This document shows positions 45,063 through 53,834 of a stretch of DNA of 64,000 nt, piece by piece; the first letter of the stretch is position 1; every line of letters begins with the position of its first letter. Source of the DNA: Glutamicibacter arilaitensis Re117 (GTDB taxonomy: Bacteria; Actinomycetota; Actinomycetes; Actinomycetales; Micrococcaceae); assembly GCF_000197735.1 (NCBI RefSeq), contig NC_014550.1:3782001-3846000 (forward strand), given 5' to 3'. A model generated the notes under the pieces. It was not told where the DNA came from. It made no database searches and was given only the letters and a program-made list of their open reading frames with translations. Position numbers and translations under genes: made by a program.

Positions 45063-46522
45063 GATTTATTTTCCGCCACTTCGTTCGTGTTCTTGGATCC
45101 AGCCAGCAGACCTCGCAGGGTCCAGCGATCGGGTGCACCGGCGTACGGTCCGGCCAATGGATCGTCTTGGCCCACTGCTCGAATCGGATCGTGGCGCGGG
45201 TCAAGGATGGAACGTGCAACCAGGAACATCAGGTATCCCAGCATCACCATATGCGCCAGCACCAGCACTACGTAGCCGGTCTCCGGGAAGGCTTTCTGCG
45301 CTTCTTCGGCAGACAGGGAATCAAGATAGAACCAAACACCGTAGAAGTGCGCCACCTCCACCAGCATCCAGATCACGAATTCACGCCATCGCGGCAAGGC
45401 CAGGGCAAATAGCGGAATCAACCAGACGATGAACTGCGGCGAATACACCTTATTGACCATGACAAATGAGGCGATGATCAAGAAGGCCATGGAAGCCAGT
45501 CGCGGGGTGCGTTTAGCCGTCAGCCCCAGCACCGCTACACCCACGCAGCACAGGAAGAAGAGAATCAGGCCGTAACGGGAAATCTGTTCCGCTTCAAATT
45601 GCGCGATGCCCTCCCGGTTATCGGCAATGACATTGAATGCGTGCCAGAAGCTGGAGAAGCCTGCCCCGCGTTCAGAGGAAAAGTTGAAGAAGTGCATGAA
45701 GGATGTGGGGAACGCCAGCGCATAGGGAAGGTTCACCAGTACCCAGGTTGCCGCGGCAGTACCGGCGGTGACCCAGAAGGTCTTGAACTTTCCGGTGCGG
45801 ATAGCCAAGACCAGCACCGCGCCGAGGATGAAGAACGGATAGATCTTCATCGCGGTGCCCAAACCGATCAGCACTCCGGCTAAAACGGTGTGCTTGCGGG
45901 CGAAGGCCAACATGCCCAGGGCCAGCAAGGCCACAGCCCACATATCCCAGTTGATGCTGCCGGCCAGGATGATGCCCGGCGCGATTGCTACCATCGCCGC
46001 ATCCCAGGGGCGCCGCCCAGTCATGCGCAGGGTGGCGATGACCGTGACCATCCACAAGATCGCTACCAGCAAGAGATTGATATCGAAGTACAGCAGGGAA
46101 CGGTTCTCGATCCCGGTGGGGATGATCGAAGCGACAGCCGAGGCGACCGTGCTCATCAACACCGGATATTCGAACTGGGCCGCGGCGCTGAAAGGCGCCC
46201 ACGGGTTTTCCGCGAAACCACGAGCGGAAAAGAGCGGGACCCAGTCGCTATAGCAGGCGTAGGCGTAAGGGTTGTTACCAGTCCACCCGTTGATCCGGCA
46301 CGGGTTCTTTGCCAACAGCATCAGCAGTGCACCGACGGTAGTCATCAAGATGATGACGCGTTCAACGCTGAAGAATCCCGGGTCGATTCGACCCGGTTCG
46401 CTATGCCGGCCCAAAGGTCCGCCGATCAGTGCAGTGAACTGTCGAAGGAACCCGTCAGCGCGTGATGGCACGGTAATCCGCACAGGTCCACGCGCGGGCT
46501 GGGGCTGGTTTGGCTCATTCAT
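45059..46522 (-). CDS. GT87-like polyprenol-phosphate-sugar-dependent mannosyltransferase
   Basis: An integral membrane protein of 487 residues with about ten to twelve helices, resembling the DUF2029/GT87 arabinofuranan and lipomannan transferases. The first outer loop carries INGWTGNNPYAYACYSDWVP with conserved acidic and aromatic residues, and GLGTAMKIYPFFILGAVLVL is characteristic. The ATG at 46522 follows GGGAGGT. Coupled to the downstream FAD oxidoreductase by a 4-base overlap and divergent from the nonulosonic-acid locus. Sugar donor and acceptor unknown. Confidence 0.8.
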   Translation of the reverse strand: MNEPNQPQPARGPVRITVPSRADGFLRQFTALIGGPLGRHSEPGRIDPGFFSVERVIILMTTVGALLMLLAKNPCRINGWTGNNPYAYACYSDWVPLFSARGFAENPWAPFSAAAQFEYPVLMSTVASAVASIIPTGIENRSLLYFDINLLLVAILWMVTVIATLRMTGRRPWDAAMVAIAPGIILAGSINWDMWAVALLALGMLAFARKHTVLAGVLIGLGTAMKIYPFFILGAVLVLAIRTGKFKTFWVTAGTAAATWVLVNLPYALAFPTSFMHFFNFSSERGAGFSSFWHAFNVIADNREGIAQFEAEQISRYGLILFFLCCVGVAVLGLTAKRTPRLASMAFLIIASFVMVNKVYSPQFIVWLIPLFALALPRWREFVIWMLVEVAHFYGVWFYLDSLSAEEAQKAFPETGYVVLVLAHMVMLGYLMFLVARSILDPRHDPIRAVGQDDPLAGPYAGAPDRWTLRGLLAGSKNTNEVAENKS

Positions 46523-46761
46523 ACCTCCCAGCCTAAATGTTCTGCCCCCGAGCACCGTCTTACACGCTCATGTTTCATTATTCGCTTTGATCATTTACGC
46601 ACTTCCGGTTCACCTGAACCCTGTTCTAATCCCCCGAACACTAACGTAAAACGCTTGCTGACCTCACATTCAGCAAATAGTCAGGTGATTACATCGGCAC
46701 TTCACCGTGCGTTCACCCAGATACCCCCTCTTGGTTAACTTGTGCCCATAGCGTCTTACTC

Positions 46762-47946
46762 GTGAGCAAAACCAATCAGCCAAAAGCCATGGCCATCATC
46801 CCCGCTCGGGGAGGATCCAAGGGCATCCGGCTCAAGAACCTGCGTGAGATCGGCGGCAAGTCGCTGCTGGGACGCGCAATCGAATCAGCCAAGGCCGCGA
46901 CGGCAGTCAGCGACGTCGTAGTCAGCACCGACCATGAGCAAATCAAGGCCGAAGCACTGCGCTACGGAGCTACCGTCATTGATCGACCGGCAGAGATCGC
47001 CGGCGATACGGCCAGCAGCGAATCGGTTCTGCTTCACGCATTGGACAATGCGCCAACCCAGCCAGAGGTCACCGTATTCATCCAGTGCACCAGCCCGATG
47101 ATCGATCCGAAGGACCTGGACGCAGCTATCGCAACCGTGTCTTCCGGGCGATCAGATGTGTGCTTAGCAGCGGTTGCCGATCACGGTTTCCACTGGGCAC
47201 TCGATGCCCAGGGCGAAGCGGCCGCCGTGGGGCATGACAAAATGCACCGCCCGCGCCGCCAGGACCGCGAACCCCGCTTCCGCGAAACCGGAGCCTTCTA
47301 TGCCATGGAAACCACCGGGTTCCGTGAAGCAGGGCATCGCTTCTTCGGACAGGTCCGGATTCAAGAAGTTCCCGCAGAGCACGGCATCGACATTGATACC
47401 GAAGCCGACCTGCAGCTGGCAGAACTGACCGTTCCCGCCAGCCAGGAACCAATTGAAGTGGATGCGGTCATCACTGATTTCGACGGGGTGCACACCCCGG
47501 ACACCGCGTATGTCGATGAGCACGGGACAGAAACCGTGCGCGTCTCCCGCTCCGATGGAATGGGAGTGGCCCGGCTACGGGCCGCCGGAGTGAAGTTCCT
47601 GATTCTCTCCAAGGAAACCAACCCTGTTGTCGCTGCCCGCGCCGCCAAGCTGAAGGTGGAAGTGGCCCACGGCATCGAGAACAAAGCCGAATATCTGGCG
47701 CGCTGGCTTGCCGACGAATCCATCAACCCGGCTCGTGTTGCCTACGTAGGCAACGACATCAACGACCTGGGTGCGATGGCACTGGTTGGCTGGCCGATCA
47801 CCGTGGCCGACGCCCAAGACCAAGTACACCGGGCTGCACGCCACCGGCTGACCCGCAAAGGCGGGCATGGCGCGGTACGCGAACTAGCCGAACTAGTTCT
47901 CGCCGCCCGCTCAGCTACCAAAATTTCTCCAAGTTTCACCCACTGA
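46762..47946 (+). CDS. neuA: Acylneuraminate cytidylyltransferase fused to a KdsC-like HAD phosphatase
   Basis: A 394-residue bifunctional protein. Residues ~8-225 are a CMP-nonulosonate synthetase: IIPARGGSKGIRLKNLREIG, FIQCTSPMIDP and FRETGAFYAMETTGF. Residues ~235-385 are a HAD hydrolase of the KdsC type: ITDFDGVHTPD with the two nucleophile-region Asp, SDGMGVARLRAAGVKFLIL, and VAYVGNDINDLGAM. A GTG start at 46762 has only a weak ribosome binding site. The fusion suits a route through a 9-phosphorylated sugar acid such as Kdn. First gene of the polymer locus. Confidence 0.9.
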   Translation: MSKTNQPKAMAIIPARGGSKGIRLKNLREIGGKSLLGRAIESAKAATAVSDVVVSTDHEQIKAEALRYGATVIDRPAEIAGDTASSESVLLHALDNAPTQPEVTVFIQCTSPMIDPKDLDAAIATVSSGRSDVCLAAVADHGFHWALDAQGEAAAVGHDKMHRPRRQDREPRFRETGAFYAMETTGFREAGHRFFGQVRIQEVPAEHGIDIDTEADLQLAELTVPASQEPIEVDAVITDFDGVHTPDTAYVDEHGTETVRVSRSDGMGVARLRAAGVKFLILSKETNPVVAARAAKLKVEVAHGIENKAEYLARWLADESINPARVAYVGNDINDLGAMALVGWPITVADAQDQVHRAARHRLTRKGGHGAVRELAELVLAARSATKISPSFTH

Positions 47947-47958
47947 AAGGCAATAACC

Positions 47959-48852
47959 ATGACCTCCATGACTACTGACATCAAGCCAGTTGCAATCGGC
48001 GAATCGCTGCTCGGCGCAGGCCAGCAGGTCTATGTCATCGGCGAGATCGGCATCAACCACAATGGCGACATCGAGATTGCCAAGCAGCTGATCGACGTTT
48101 CGGCTGCTGCCGGCGCCAACGCAGTGAAGTTCCAGAAGCGCACCCCGGAAATCTCCACCCCGATGGACATGCGCGACAAGATCCGCTCCACCCCATGGGG
48201 CGACATGACCTACCTGGACTACCGCTACCGCGTCGAGTTCGACCAGGCCCAGTACAAAGAACTCATCTCCTACGCAGCTTCCAAGGGCCTGCACGCCTTC
48301 GCTTCGCCATGGGACGTTCCATCGGTTGAGTTCATGGAAGAACAGGGCGCAGTCACCCACAAGGTCGCTTCCGCATCGGTCACCGACATCGAGCTGCTCA
48401 AGGCTCTGGCCCAGACCGGCAAGCCAATCATCTTGTCCACCGGAATGTCCACCATCGAGCAGATCGACAAGGCCGTGGAAACCCTGGGCACCTCCAACCT
48501 GGTGATGATGCACGCAACTTCCACCTACCCGCTGCCTCCTGAGGAGGCCAACCTGCGCATGGTCGAGACCCTGCGCGACCGCTACCAGGTCCCAGTGGGC
48601 TACTCGGGCCACGAGCGCGGCCTGCAGATCTCGCTGGCTGCTGTCGCCCTGGGCGCAGTGACCGTCGAGCGCCACATCACCCTGGACCGCACCATGTGGG
48701 GCTCGGACCAGGCATCGTCCCTGGAGCCAAAGGGCTTCGAGTCGCTGATCCGCGACATCCGCATCCTGGAGCAGGCCATGGGTGACGGCGTGAAGAAGGT
48801 CTTCCCAGGCGAGCTGGCACCGCTGAGCCGCCTGCGCCGCGTCGACGCCTAA
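47959..48852 (+). CDS. neuB: Nonulosonic-acid synthase (NeuB family, SAF domain absent)
   Basis: Condenses phosphoenolpyruvate with a hexose derivative. The TIM-barrel motifs are complete: VIGEIGINHNGDIEIAKQLI, AVKFQKRTPE, MHATSTYPLPPEEANL, VGYSGHERGLQ and ERHITLDRTMWGSDQASSLE. At 297 residues it ends right after the barrel (LAPLSRLRRVDA) and lacks the C-terminal SAF (antifreeze-like) domain of most NeuB proteins. Codon use is strikingly GC/C-ending, as in highly expressed genes. A terminator follows, separating it from the glycosyltransferases. Confidence 0.9.
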   Translation: MTSMTTDIKPVAIGESLLGAGQQVYVIGEIGINHNGDIEIAKQLIDVSAAAGANAVKFQKRTPEISTPMDMRDKIRSTPWGDMTYLDYRYRVEFDQAQYKELISYAASKGLHAFASPWDVPSVEFMEEQGAVTHKVASASVTDIELLKALAQTGKPIILSTGMSTIEQIDKAVETLGTSNLVMMHATSTYPLPPEEANLRMVETLRDRYQVPVGYSGHERGLQISLAAVALGAVTVERHITLDRTMWGSDQASSLEPKGFESLIRDIRILEQAMGDGVKKVFPGELAPLSRLRRVDA

Positions 48853-48867
48853 GCACGCCAACGTATC

Positions 48868-48901
48868 CGGCGGTTGGACTCACCGACGGGTCCAACCGCC
48901 G
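48868..48901 (+). terminator. Rho-independent terminator after neuB
   Basis: Perfect 12-bp inverted repeat (CGGCGGTTGGAC / GTCCAACCGCCG, 10-base loop) followed by TTTATTTTTG. It stands between neuB and the glycosyltransferase genes, so some readthrough or a separate promoter must serve the latter. Confidence 0.85.
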
Positions 48902-48940
48902 TTTATTTTTGTCTGCATGAGGAAGGCCGTGAAGAGCAAA

Positions 48941-49936
48941 ATGACTTTGATCCCCGGGCGCATTTCCGTGGTTATCCCCGCCTATAACCAAGAAGCATAT
49001 ATTTGTGACGCCCTGTCATCACTAGTCCGGCAGAAGCTGGGACGCTGGGAGCTTGAAGTGCTCGTCGTCGACGACGCTTCTGAAGACCAGACCGCGGCCC
49101 TGGTCCGCAGCCACCAGGACCAGCTGCCTGGCCTGAAGCTGATTTCACTGACTGAGAATGCCGGTGTCTCGGCTGCCCGCAACGCCGGCTTGGAGCAGGC
49201 CACCGGCGAATACTTCACCTTCCTCGATCCAGATGACTGGTACTCCCCCGAGCACCTGGAAACGCTGGCCGAATCCTTGACGGAACTGCACGTGGACTTC
49301 GTGCGTTGCGATCATGTGCGGGTCACCGGCACCAACCGGGTCATCCACCGCGCCCCGCAGGCCTTGCGAGGCATGCCCCTGCATCCGGCCGATGACATTG
49401 AGCCGATCGATTCTCCCTCCATGGTGGACTACGCCTTTGTCTGGGCCGGGATGTACCGCACCGAGCTGATGAGCACCCGCGGGCTGATGTACTTCGATGC
49501 GCAGCTGCACAGTGCCGAGGATCGCCTGTGGCTGTGGAAGCTGCATCTGAATACCGAACGCTATGCCGTGGTCTCCTCGCCCGGGGTGTTCTACCGCCGT
49601 GGACTGCCAGGCTCGCTGACCCAGGTCTTCGACCATCGGCAGCTTGGATTCATTCAGGCCTACTCGCAAATCCTCACCGAAGTGCGCCTGCACCCGGACG
49701 CAGATCGCCACCTGCCCAAGGCGATGCGCCAGTTCTTCGCCATCGTGTGCCACCACGAGAAGCGCGCGAAGAACTACCCGCCTGAGGTCCGCCTGGAAAT
49801 GAAGCAGAAGCTGCGCCAGGTCTTCACCACCATTGATGCCCCGATGGCCCGCCAAGTCGCCCTCGAGATGGACGTTGCCCGCCGCCGCCATATTCTCTCC
49901 TTCCTCCAGCCAGGCCAGATAGGGGCTGCCAAGTGA
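48941..49936 (+). CDS. Family-2 glycosyltransferase
   Basis: A GT-A fold enzyme of 331 residues. The N-terminal ISVVIPAYNQEAYICDALSS is the nucleotide-binding strand-loop, VLVVDDASEDQT follows, and EYFTFLDPDDWYSPEHLETL contains the metal-binding DxD region. SAEDRLWLWKL holds the likely catalytic acid. The ATG at 48941 with GAAGAG upstream is preferred over the ATG at 48917, which abuts the terminator T-run. It overlaps the next gene by 4 bases. Probably builds the linkage unit or backbone of the locus polymer. Confidence 0.85.
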   Translation: MTLIPGRISVVIPAYNQEAYICDALSSLVRQKLGRWELEVLVVDDASEDQTAALVRSHQDQLPGLKLISLTENAGVSAARNAGLEQATGEYFTFLDPDDWYSPEHLETLAESLTELHVDFVRCDHVRVTGTNRVIHRAPQALRGMPLHPADDIEPIDSPSMVDYAFVWAGMYRTELMSTRGLMYFDAQLHSAEDRLWLWKLHLNTERYAVVSSPGVFYRRGLPGSLTQVFDHRQLGFIQAYSQILTEVRLHPDADRHLPKAMRQFFAIVCHHEKRAKNYPPEVRLEMKQKLRQVFTTIDAPMARQVALEMDVARRRHILSFLQPGQIGAAK

Positions 49937-51276
49937 TCGCACTGATTGAAGCCAGCAGCTACTTCCAGCTTGCTTCTCTGGCCGCCATGGCCGATGCAGG
50001 ACTGCTCCCCGAAGCAGATGAACGGATCCTTGTCCTGGCCAACGGCTCGCAGGTACCGGAACTGACTACCGCGTTGGATGAAGTGCCGGGCTTTGACAAG
50101 CTTGCGGCCCGTTTTGACCGCGTCGTGGATTTCGCGGCGCTGAGCGCACCGCGCCGCCCGGCACAGTTCAACCCGCGTGAAGACGAACTGCATATCTTCG
50201 AACGCCTGTTGCGCAGCGCCTGGGATCTGGGTGATGAACCGCTGACCTTGGTATTGGAATCAATCCAGGTCAATCCGGCCCGGGCATTGGCACGGATTTT
50301 CTTCGATGCCCAGCTGTGGATTCATTCCGACGGTCTGATGTCCTATGGCCCCACACGCAACCGACTTCCCATGCCACTGCGCCAGCGCATCATGGGTACC
50401 ATCCATGTGGATCTGGTTCCCGGATTGCAGCCTCATCTGCTCGCCGAGCTTCAGCCACGGCGCGAGGTCCTGTCCACCGAGAACCTGGCTGGGATCTTCA
50501 GCCAACTGGCCCATGGAGCAGAATTCGACCTGCCTTCTTCCAGCGCACTGATCCTCGGGCAATATCTGGGCTCTTTGGGCTTGATGGATGCCGAGGAAGA
50601 ATTTGAGCTGCACTTGGAGATGCTCAACGAAGTATCGCGGCGCGAAATTTCCACCGTCTTATTCAAGGCCCACCCTTCGGCCAGCGCCACCTCGGCTGCC
50701 CGGCTGGCTGCCGCTGCGAAGGACATGGGATTGGATTTCCGGCTGCTGAACACCGACCACCTGGCCGAAACCGTCATTGCCGCGGTGCGCCCTGCTGTGG
50801 TAATCTCTTGCTTCTCCACCGGATTGGCCACCGCCAAATTCATCTTGGGCACCGAGGTCTACGCGGTGGGTACCGGCATGCTGTTGCAGGCCCTGGCACC
50901 CTATGAGAATTCAAACCGCATCCCGCTGTCCATCATCCACGCGCTGTTTGTCCAGGACTTGCCGGTTCCCGAGCACAGCGGTGCGGAGGATCGCCTGTCC
51001 GACCTGCTGCTTGCCGTCGCCTACTGCATGCAGGCTGCCCAGCTGCCTCATCTGCGTGAGCAGGCTGAATCCTTCCTGGCCGCGCACTACCCGGAGTTCT
51101 CGGCCCATTTCAAGCGCCGCCGCATCACCAAGCTCGAGCTGCCTCCGCGCTGGGCGCACATCAGCTCACGCCGTTCACTGCCTTCGAAGGTTCGTGGCGC
51201 ATCGCGTCGTGTACTGCGCCATGGGTCTAAACGTCTTGATACGCTTTCCAAATCCCTGGGCCGACTGGCAAAATGA
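49933..51276 (+). CDS. Polysialyltransferase-like protein (POLYST family)
   Basis: A 447-residue GT-B-like protein without membrane helices. Features shared with bacterial alpha-2,8-polysialyltransferases are an HP motif (STVLFKAHPSASATSAA), a Ser-rich donor-site segment (AVVISCFSTGLATAKFILG) and a basic, Arg/Lys-rich C-terminus (RRSLPSKVRGASRRVLRHGS) that could bind membrane or polymer. The GTG start at 49933 overlaps the preceding stop (GTGA). Family assignment is by motif and context and not certain. Confidence 0.7.
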   Translation: MIALIEASSYFQLASLAAMADAGLLPEADERILVLANGSQVPELTTALDEVPGFDKLAARFDRVVDFAALSAPRRPAQFNPREDELHIFERLLRSAWDLGDEPLTLVLESIQVNPARALARIFFDAQLWIHSDGLMSYGPTRNRLPMPLRQRIMGTIHVDLVPGLQPHLLAELQPRREVLSTENLAGIFSQLAHGAEFDLPSSSALILGQYLGSLGLMDAEEEFELHLEMLNEVSRREISTVLFKAHPSASATSAARLAAAAKDMGLDFRLLNTDHLAETVIAAVRPAVVISCFSTGLATAKFILGTEVYAVGTGMLLQALAPYENSNRIPLSIIHALFVQDLPVPEHSGAEDRLSDLLLAVAYCMQAAQLPHLREQAESFLAAHYPEFSAHFKRRRITKLELPPRWAHISSRRSLPSKVRGASRRVLRHGSKRLDTLSKSLGRLAK

Positions 51277-52298
51277 CCCTCACCATGATGAAACTGACTC
51301 AACATGACACCAACGAGGTCCCGCGTCCCCGTTTCGGCACGGCACACGTTTGGGTCGAGTCGCCATTGCAGCTGCTTTCTGCGGTGGAAACGCACGCTGC
51401 CGGGCTGCTGGGCACCGACATCCGGATCATTCCCCGTCATGGGATGCCACTGGAAGCCACGACCGAAGCGATGCTGCGTCATGCCCCTGCCGGGGTGCAG
51501 TTCGAGCCGGCGGCGCGTAAACCACCACAGCCCAAAAGTGCTGCCGAACGGTACGTCACCGGCGACGCCTACTCAGGCAAGATCCAACGTGCCTTGCTCG
51601 CCGGAGTACGCGCCAAAGAAATAGTGATCATCGATGATGGCATGGCTACGCTGGCACTGATCAAGCAGCTGATTTCCGCTGATCCGACTCCGTTGGTGCG
51701 TGCCCGAACCAAGAATTCTGCTGCGCGAACGGCCATGGGGTTGGCCGCTTGGCATCGTTTGCGCCAGTTGGCCCGCGAAGATCGTTTGCTGATCGTTTCA
51801 GCGCTATATGTCGACCTCGAATCCCGGCAGAGGATGGCTGATCTGGGAATCAAATTCGCGCAGCACAAGTTCGAGTGGCTCGCGACGCAGCCGGTGGCTG
51901 AGAAGTTCACCGAATCTACCTTGCTCATTGGTTCTGCCATGGTCGCCGACAACCTGATTCATGAGCAGCCGTATTTGCAGTGGATCGAAGAGATCGCTGC
52001 AGAAGGTCCGGTTGCCTACTTCCCGCATCGCCGTGAAACTCCCGAATTATTGGCGAAGATTTCCACCATTGACCAGGTGGTGCTCAAGGAGCACACCATT
52101 CCCATTGAGATGCGTTTGCGAGTTTTGCGCCCGGGCCAGGAGATCCGCGCCTTGCCCTCCACGGTAATTCCTTCCCTGCGCCTGTTGCTGGGTCCTGATT
52201 CCCGTTTCCTCTATCCCCAGGCCGTTCCCGATGGCTGGTGGACTGCAAGTACTCCCATTGAGCTGCGCGAGCACCTATCTAGTTCACTGAAGGTGTGA
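51273..52298 (+). CDS. Putative glycosyltransferase, sialyltransferase-like
   Basis: A 341-residue protein with no close family certain to me. It begins near AHVWVESPLQLLSAVETHAA, like the N-terminal strand of GT52/POLYST enzymes, has IIDDGMATLALIKQL, and carries PVAYFPHRRETPELLAKI, which resembles the conserved HPRE-type segment of these sialyltransferases. It overlaps the preceding gene by ATGA and the next by GTGA. Best read as a second transferase or an accessory subunit of the polymerase. Confidence 0.62.
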   Translation: MTLTMMKLTQHDTNEVPRPRFGTAHVWVESPLQLLSAVETHAAGLLGTDIRIIPRHGMPLEATTEAMLRHAPAGVQFEPAARKPPQPKSAAERYVTGDAYSGKIQRALLAGVRAKEIVIIDDGMATLALIKQLISADPTPLVRARTKNSAARTAMGLAAWHRLRQLAREDRLLIVSALYVDLESRQRMADLGIKFAQHKFEWLATQPVAEKFTESTLLIGSAMVADNLIHEQPYLQWIEEIAAEGPVAYFPHRRETPELLAKISTIDQVVLKEHTIPIEMRLRVLRPGQEIRALPSTVIPSLRLLLGPDSRFLYPQAVPDGWWTASTPIELREHLSSSLKV

Positions 52299-53539
52299 CT
52301 GCCCTGATGAAGCCTTCAATTCTTGCCATCGCCGACTCGGATTCCTATCTGAAACTGGCAACAAGTTTCTTGCACCGCTTAGGTCCCGGTTGGGACCGCA
52401 AGGTGTATCTGGCGCGCACCCCGGTGATGCCAACTGCCCAGCAGATCGCCGCTGCCTTTGAAGGCACCGATCTTGATCCTGCCGCCTTGCAGGTGGTTTC
52501 GGTATCGCAGTTGGAAGCTGACTCCGTCGATGAAGATATTATTTTTGCCTCGGCCACCGGTCCAGTTGTTGCCGAGATCTACTCGCGCATGCTGCGTACC
52601 GAACCGACAGATGGCCGCTGCACCGCACTGATCTCGGCACTGCCTGGCGTTGCCTTTCCCGCAACGCAGAAGGGTTGGAATTATCGTCGAGCCGGCGATG
52701 CTTTCATCTGCCACTCGCATGCTGAAGCACGGGATTTCTCATTCATGACCGAGGGCCAGCCCGGGCACCAGCCGACAATCATGGTCAGCAAGCTGCCGTT
52801 CTTGCATTCTGCAGGCTTTCCTCCAGAACAAAACCACGTGGTCGACCGCTTGGTGTTCGCCCCGCAGGCGAAGGTGCCCGCTGAACAGAGTGAACGCGAA
52901 TCAATCTTGCTGGCTCTCGAGCAGGCCAGCAAACTGAATCCAGAGCTCGAGGTGGTAATCAAACTGCGCGCCAAGGCTGGCGAACCACAGACTCATCTTG
53001 AGGCCTTTCCCTACGACTCGCTGTTCACCAAGCTGCAGTCAGAGCATCGAATCAGCAAGGACTCGCAGCTTCGCTTTGATACCGGTTCAATGAGTGAAGC
53101 ACTGGCAGCTGGTAGTGCTCTGGTCACGGTATCCTCAACTGCTGCACTCGAATCCCTGGATCGAGGTCTGCCGACTCTGATTCTCTCGGACTTTGGTGTC
53201 AGCGCTCAGATGATCAATACGGTCTTTACCGCTTCGGGCGTGATCGGCACCTTGGATGATGTCGTGGGCCTGAACTTCGGCGAACCCAACAAAGCATGGT
53301 TAAGGGAAAATTACTTCCACAGGGTTGACCACAGTTTCATCCATGCCCTCGAGTTGCTCGCGCAGCGAGCTCGAGCCGGGAAACTGCAAACTGATCCGCA
53401 GATGCTGGCTTTTATCCGTCGCCAGCCATTGCGCCATCGACTGAGAACCACTTTGCCTTCGCCTCTAGTCAAAGTATTGGTGAAGTTGCGACGCTATTTC
53501 AGGCAAGCACGCAGAAATGGTGCAAATTCATTGTCATGA
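52295..53539 (+). CDS. Putative glycosyltransferase (DUF6716-like)
   Basis: A 414-residue protein starting LAIADSDSYLKLATSFLHRL after a short leader. It has a GT-B-like C-terminal half: SMSEALAAGSALVTVSSTAA and LPTLILSDFGVSAQMINTVF look like a nucleotide-sugar binding region. I recall such proteins in actinobacterial sialic-type loci as DUF6716, but this was not checked. The tail is basic (LVKVLVKLRRYFRQARRN). A GTG start at 52295 overlaps the previous stop; an ATG at 52307 is possible. Confidence 0.65.
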   Translation: MTALMKPSILAIADSDSYLKLATSFLHRLGPGWDRKVYLARTPVMPTAQQIAAAFEGTDLDPAALQVVSVSQLEADSVDEDIIFASATGPVVAEIYSRMLRTEPTDGRCTALISALPGVAFPATQKGWNYRRAGDAFICHSHAEARDFSFMTEGQPGHQPTIMVSKLPFLHSAGFPPEQNHVVDRLVFAPQAKVPAEQSERESILLALEQASKLNPELEVVIKLRAKAGEPQTHLEAFPYDSLFTKLQSEHRISKDSQLRFDTGSMSEALAAGSALVTVSSTAALESLDRGLPTLILSDFGVSAQMINTVFTASGVIGTLDDVVGLNFGEPNKAWLRENYFHRVDHSFIHALELLAQRARAGKLQTDPQMLAFIRRQPLRHRLRTTLPSPLVKVLVKLRRYFRQARRNGANSLS

Positions 53540-53834
53540 GTAAAACTCACTTTATTCATGAAGGGCATTCTAACTTGCTGCAGCAGAATCAGTCATGAGT
53601 GTATTGGATCTAGCTCTCGTACGTTTTTGCAAACTTCGGCAGTGAACCGAAGTAAGAGCCCTGCCGCTTTGCCCTATCCAAGCACAGTTTCCCAAGAGTT
53701 ATTCGGTGATAACGGGCACGATTGGGAATGTTTGGGCTCCATTAAGACTTACGATCAATATGGGTCATTTTGCGGGACACGCTTTCGCGCGCCCGAATGT
53801 CCAAAGGATTTATACATTTCAATAAGGAGTTCAT
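53540..53834. other. AT-richer intergenic region before ino1
   Basis: 295 bases without a credible gene; a 124-codon frame starting at 53558 runs out of frame into ino1 and is not called. It closes the glycosyltransferase operon and must hold the ino1 promoter. No terminator hairpin is obvious. Confidence 0.4.
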
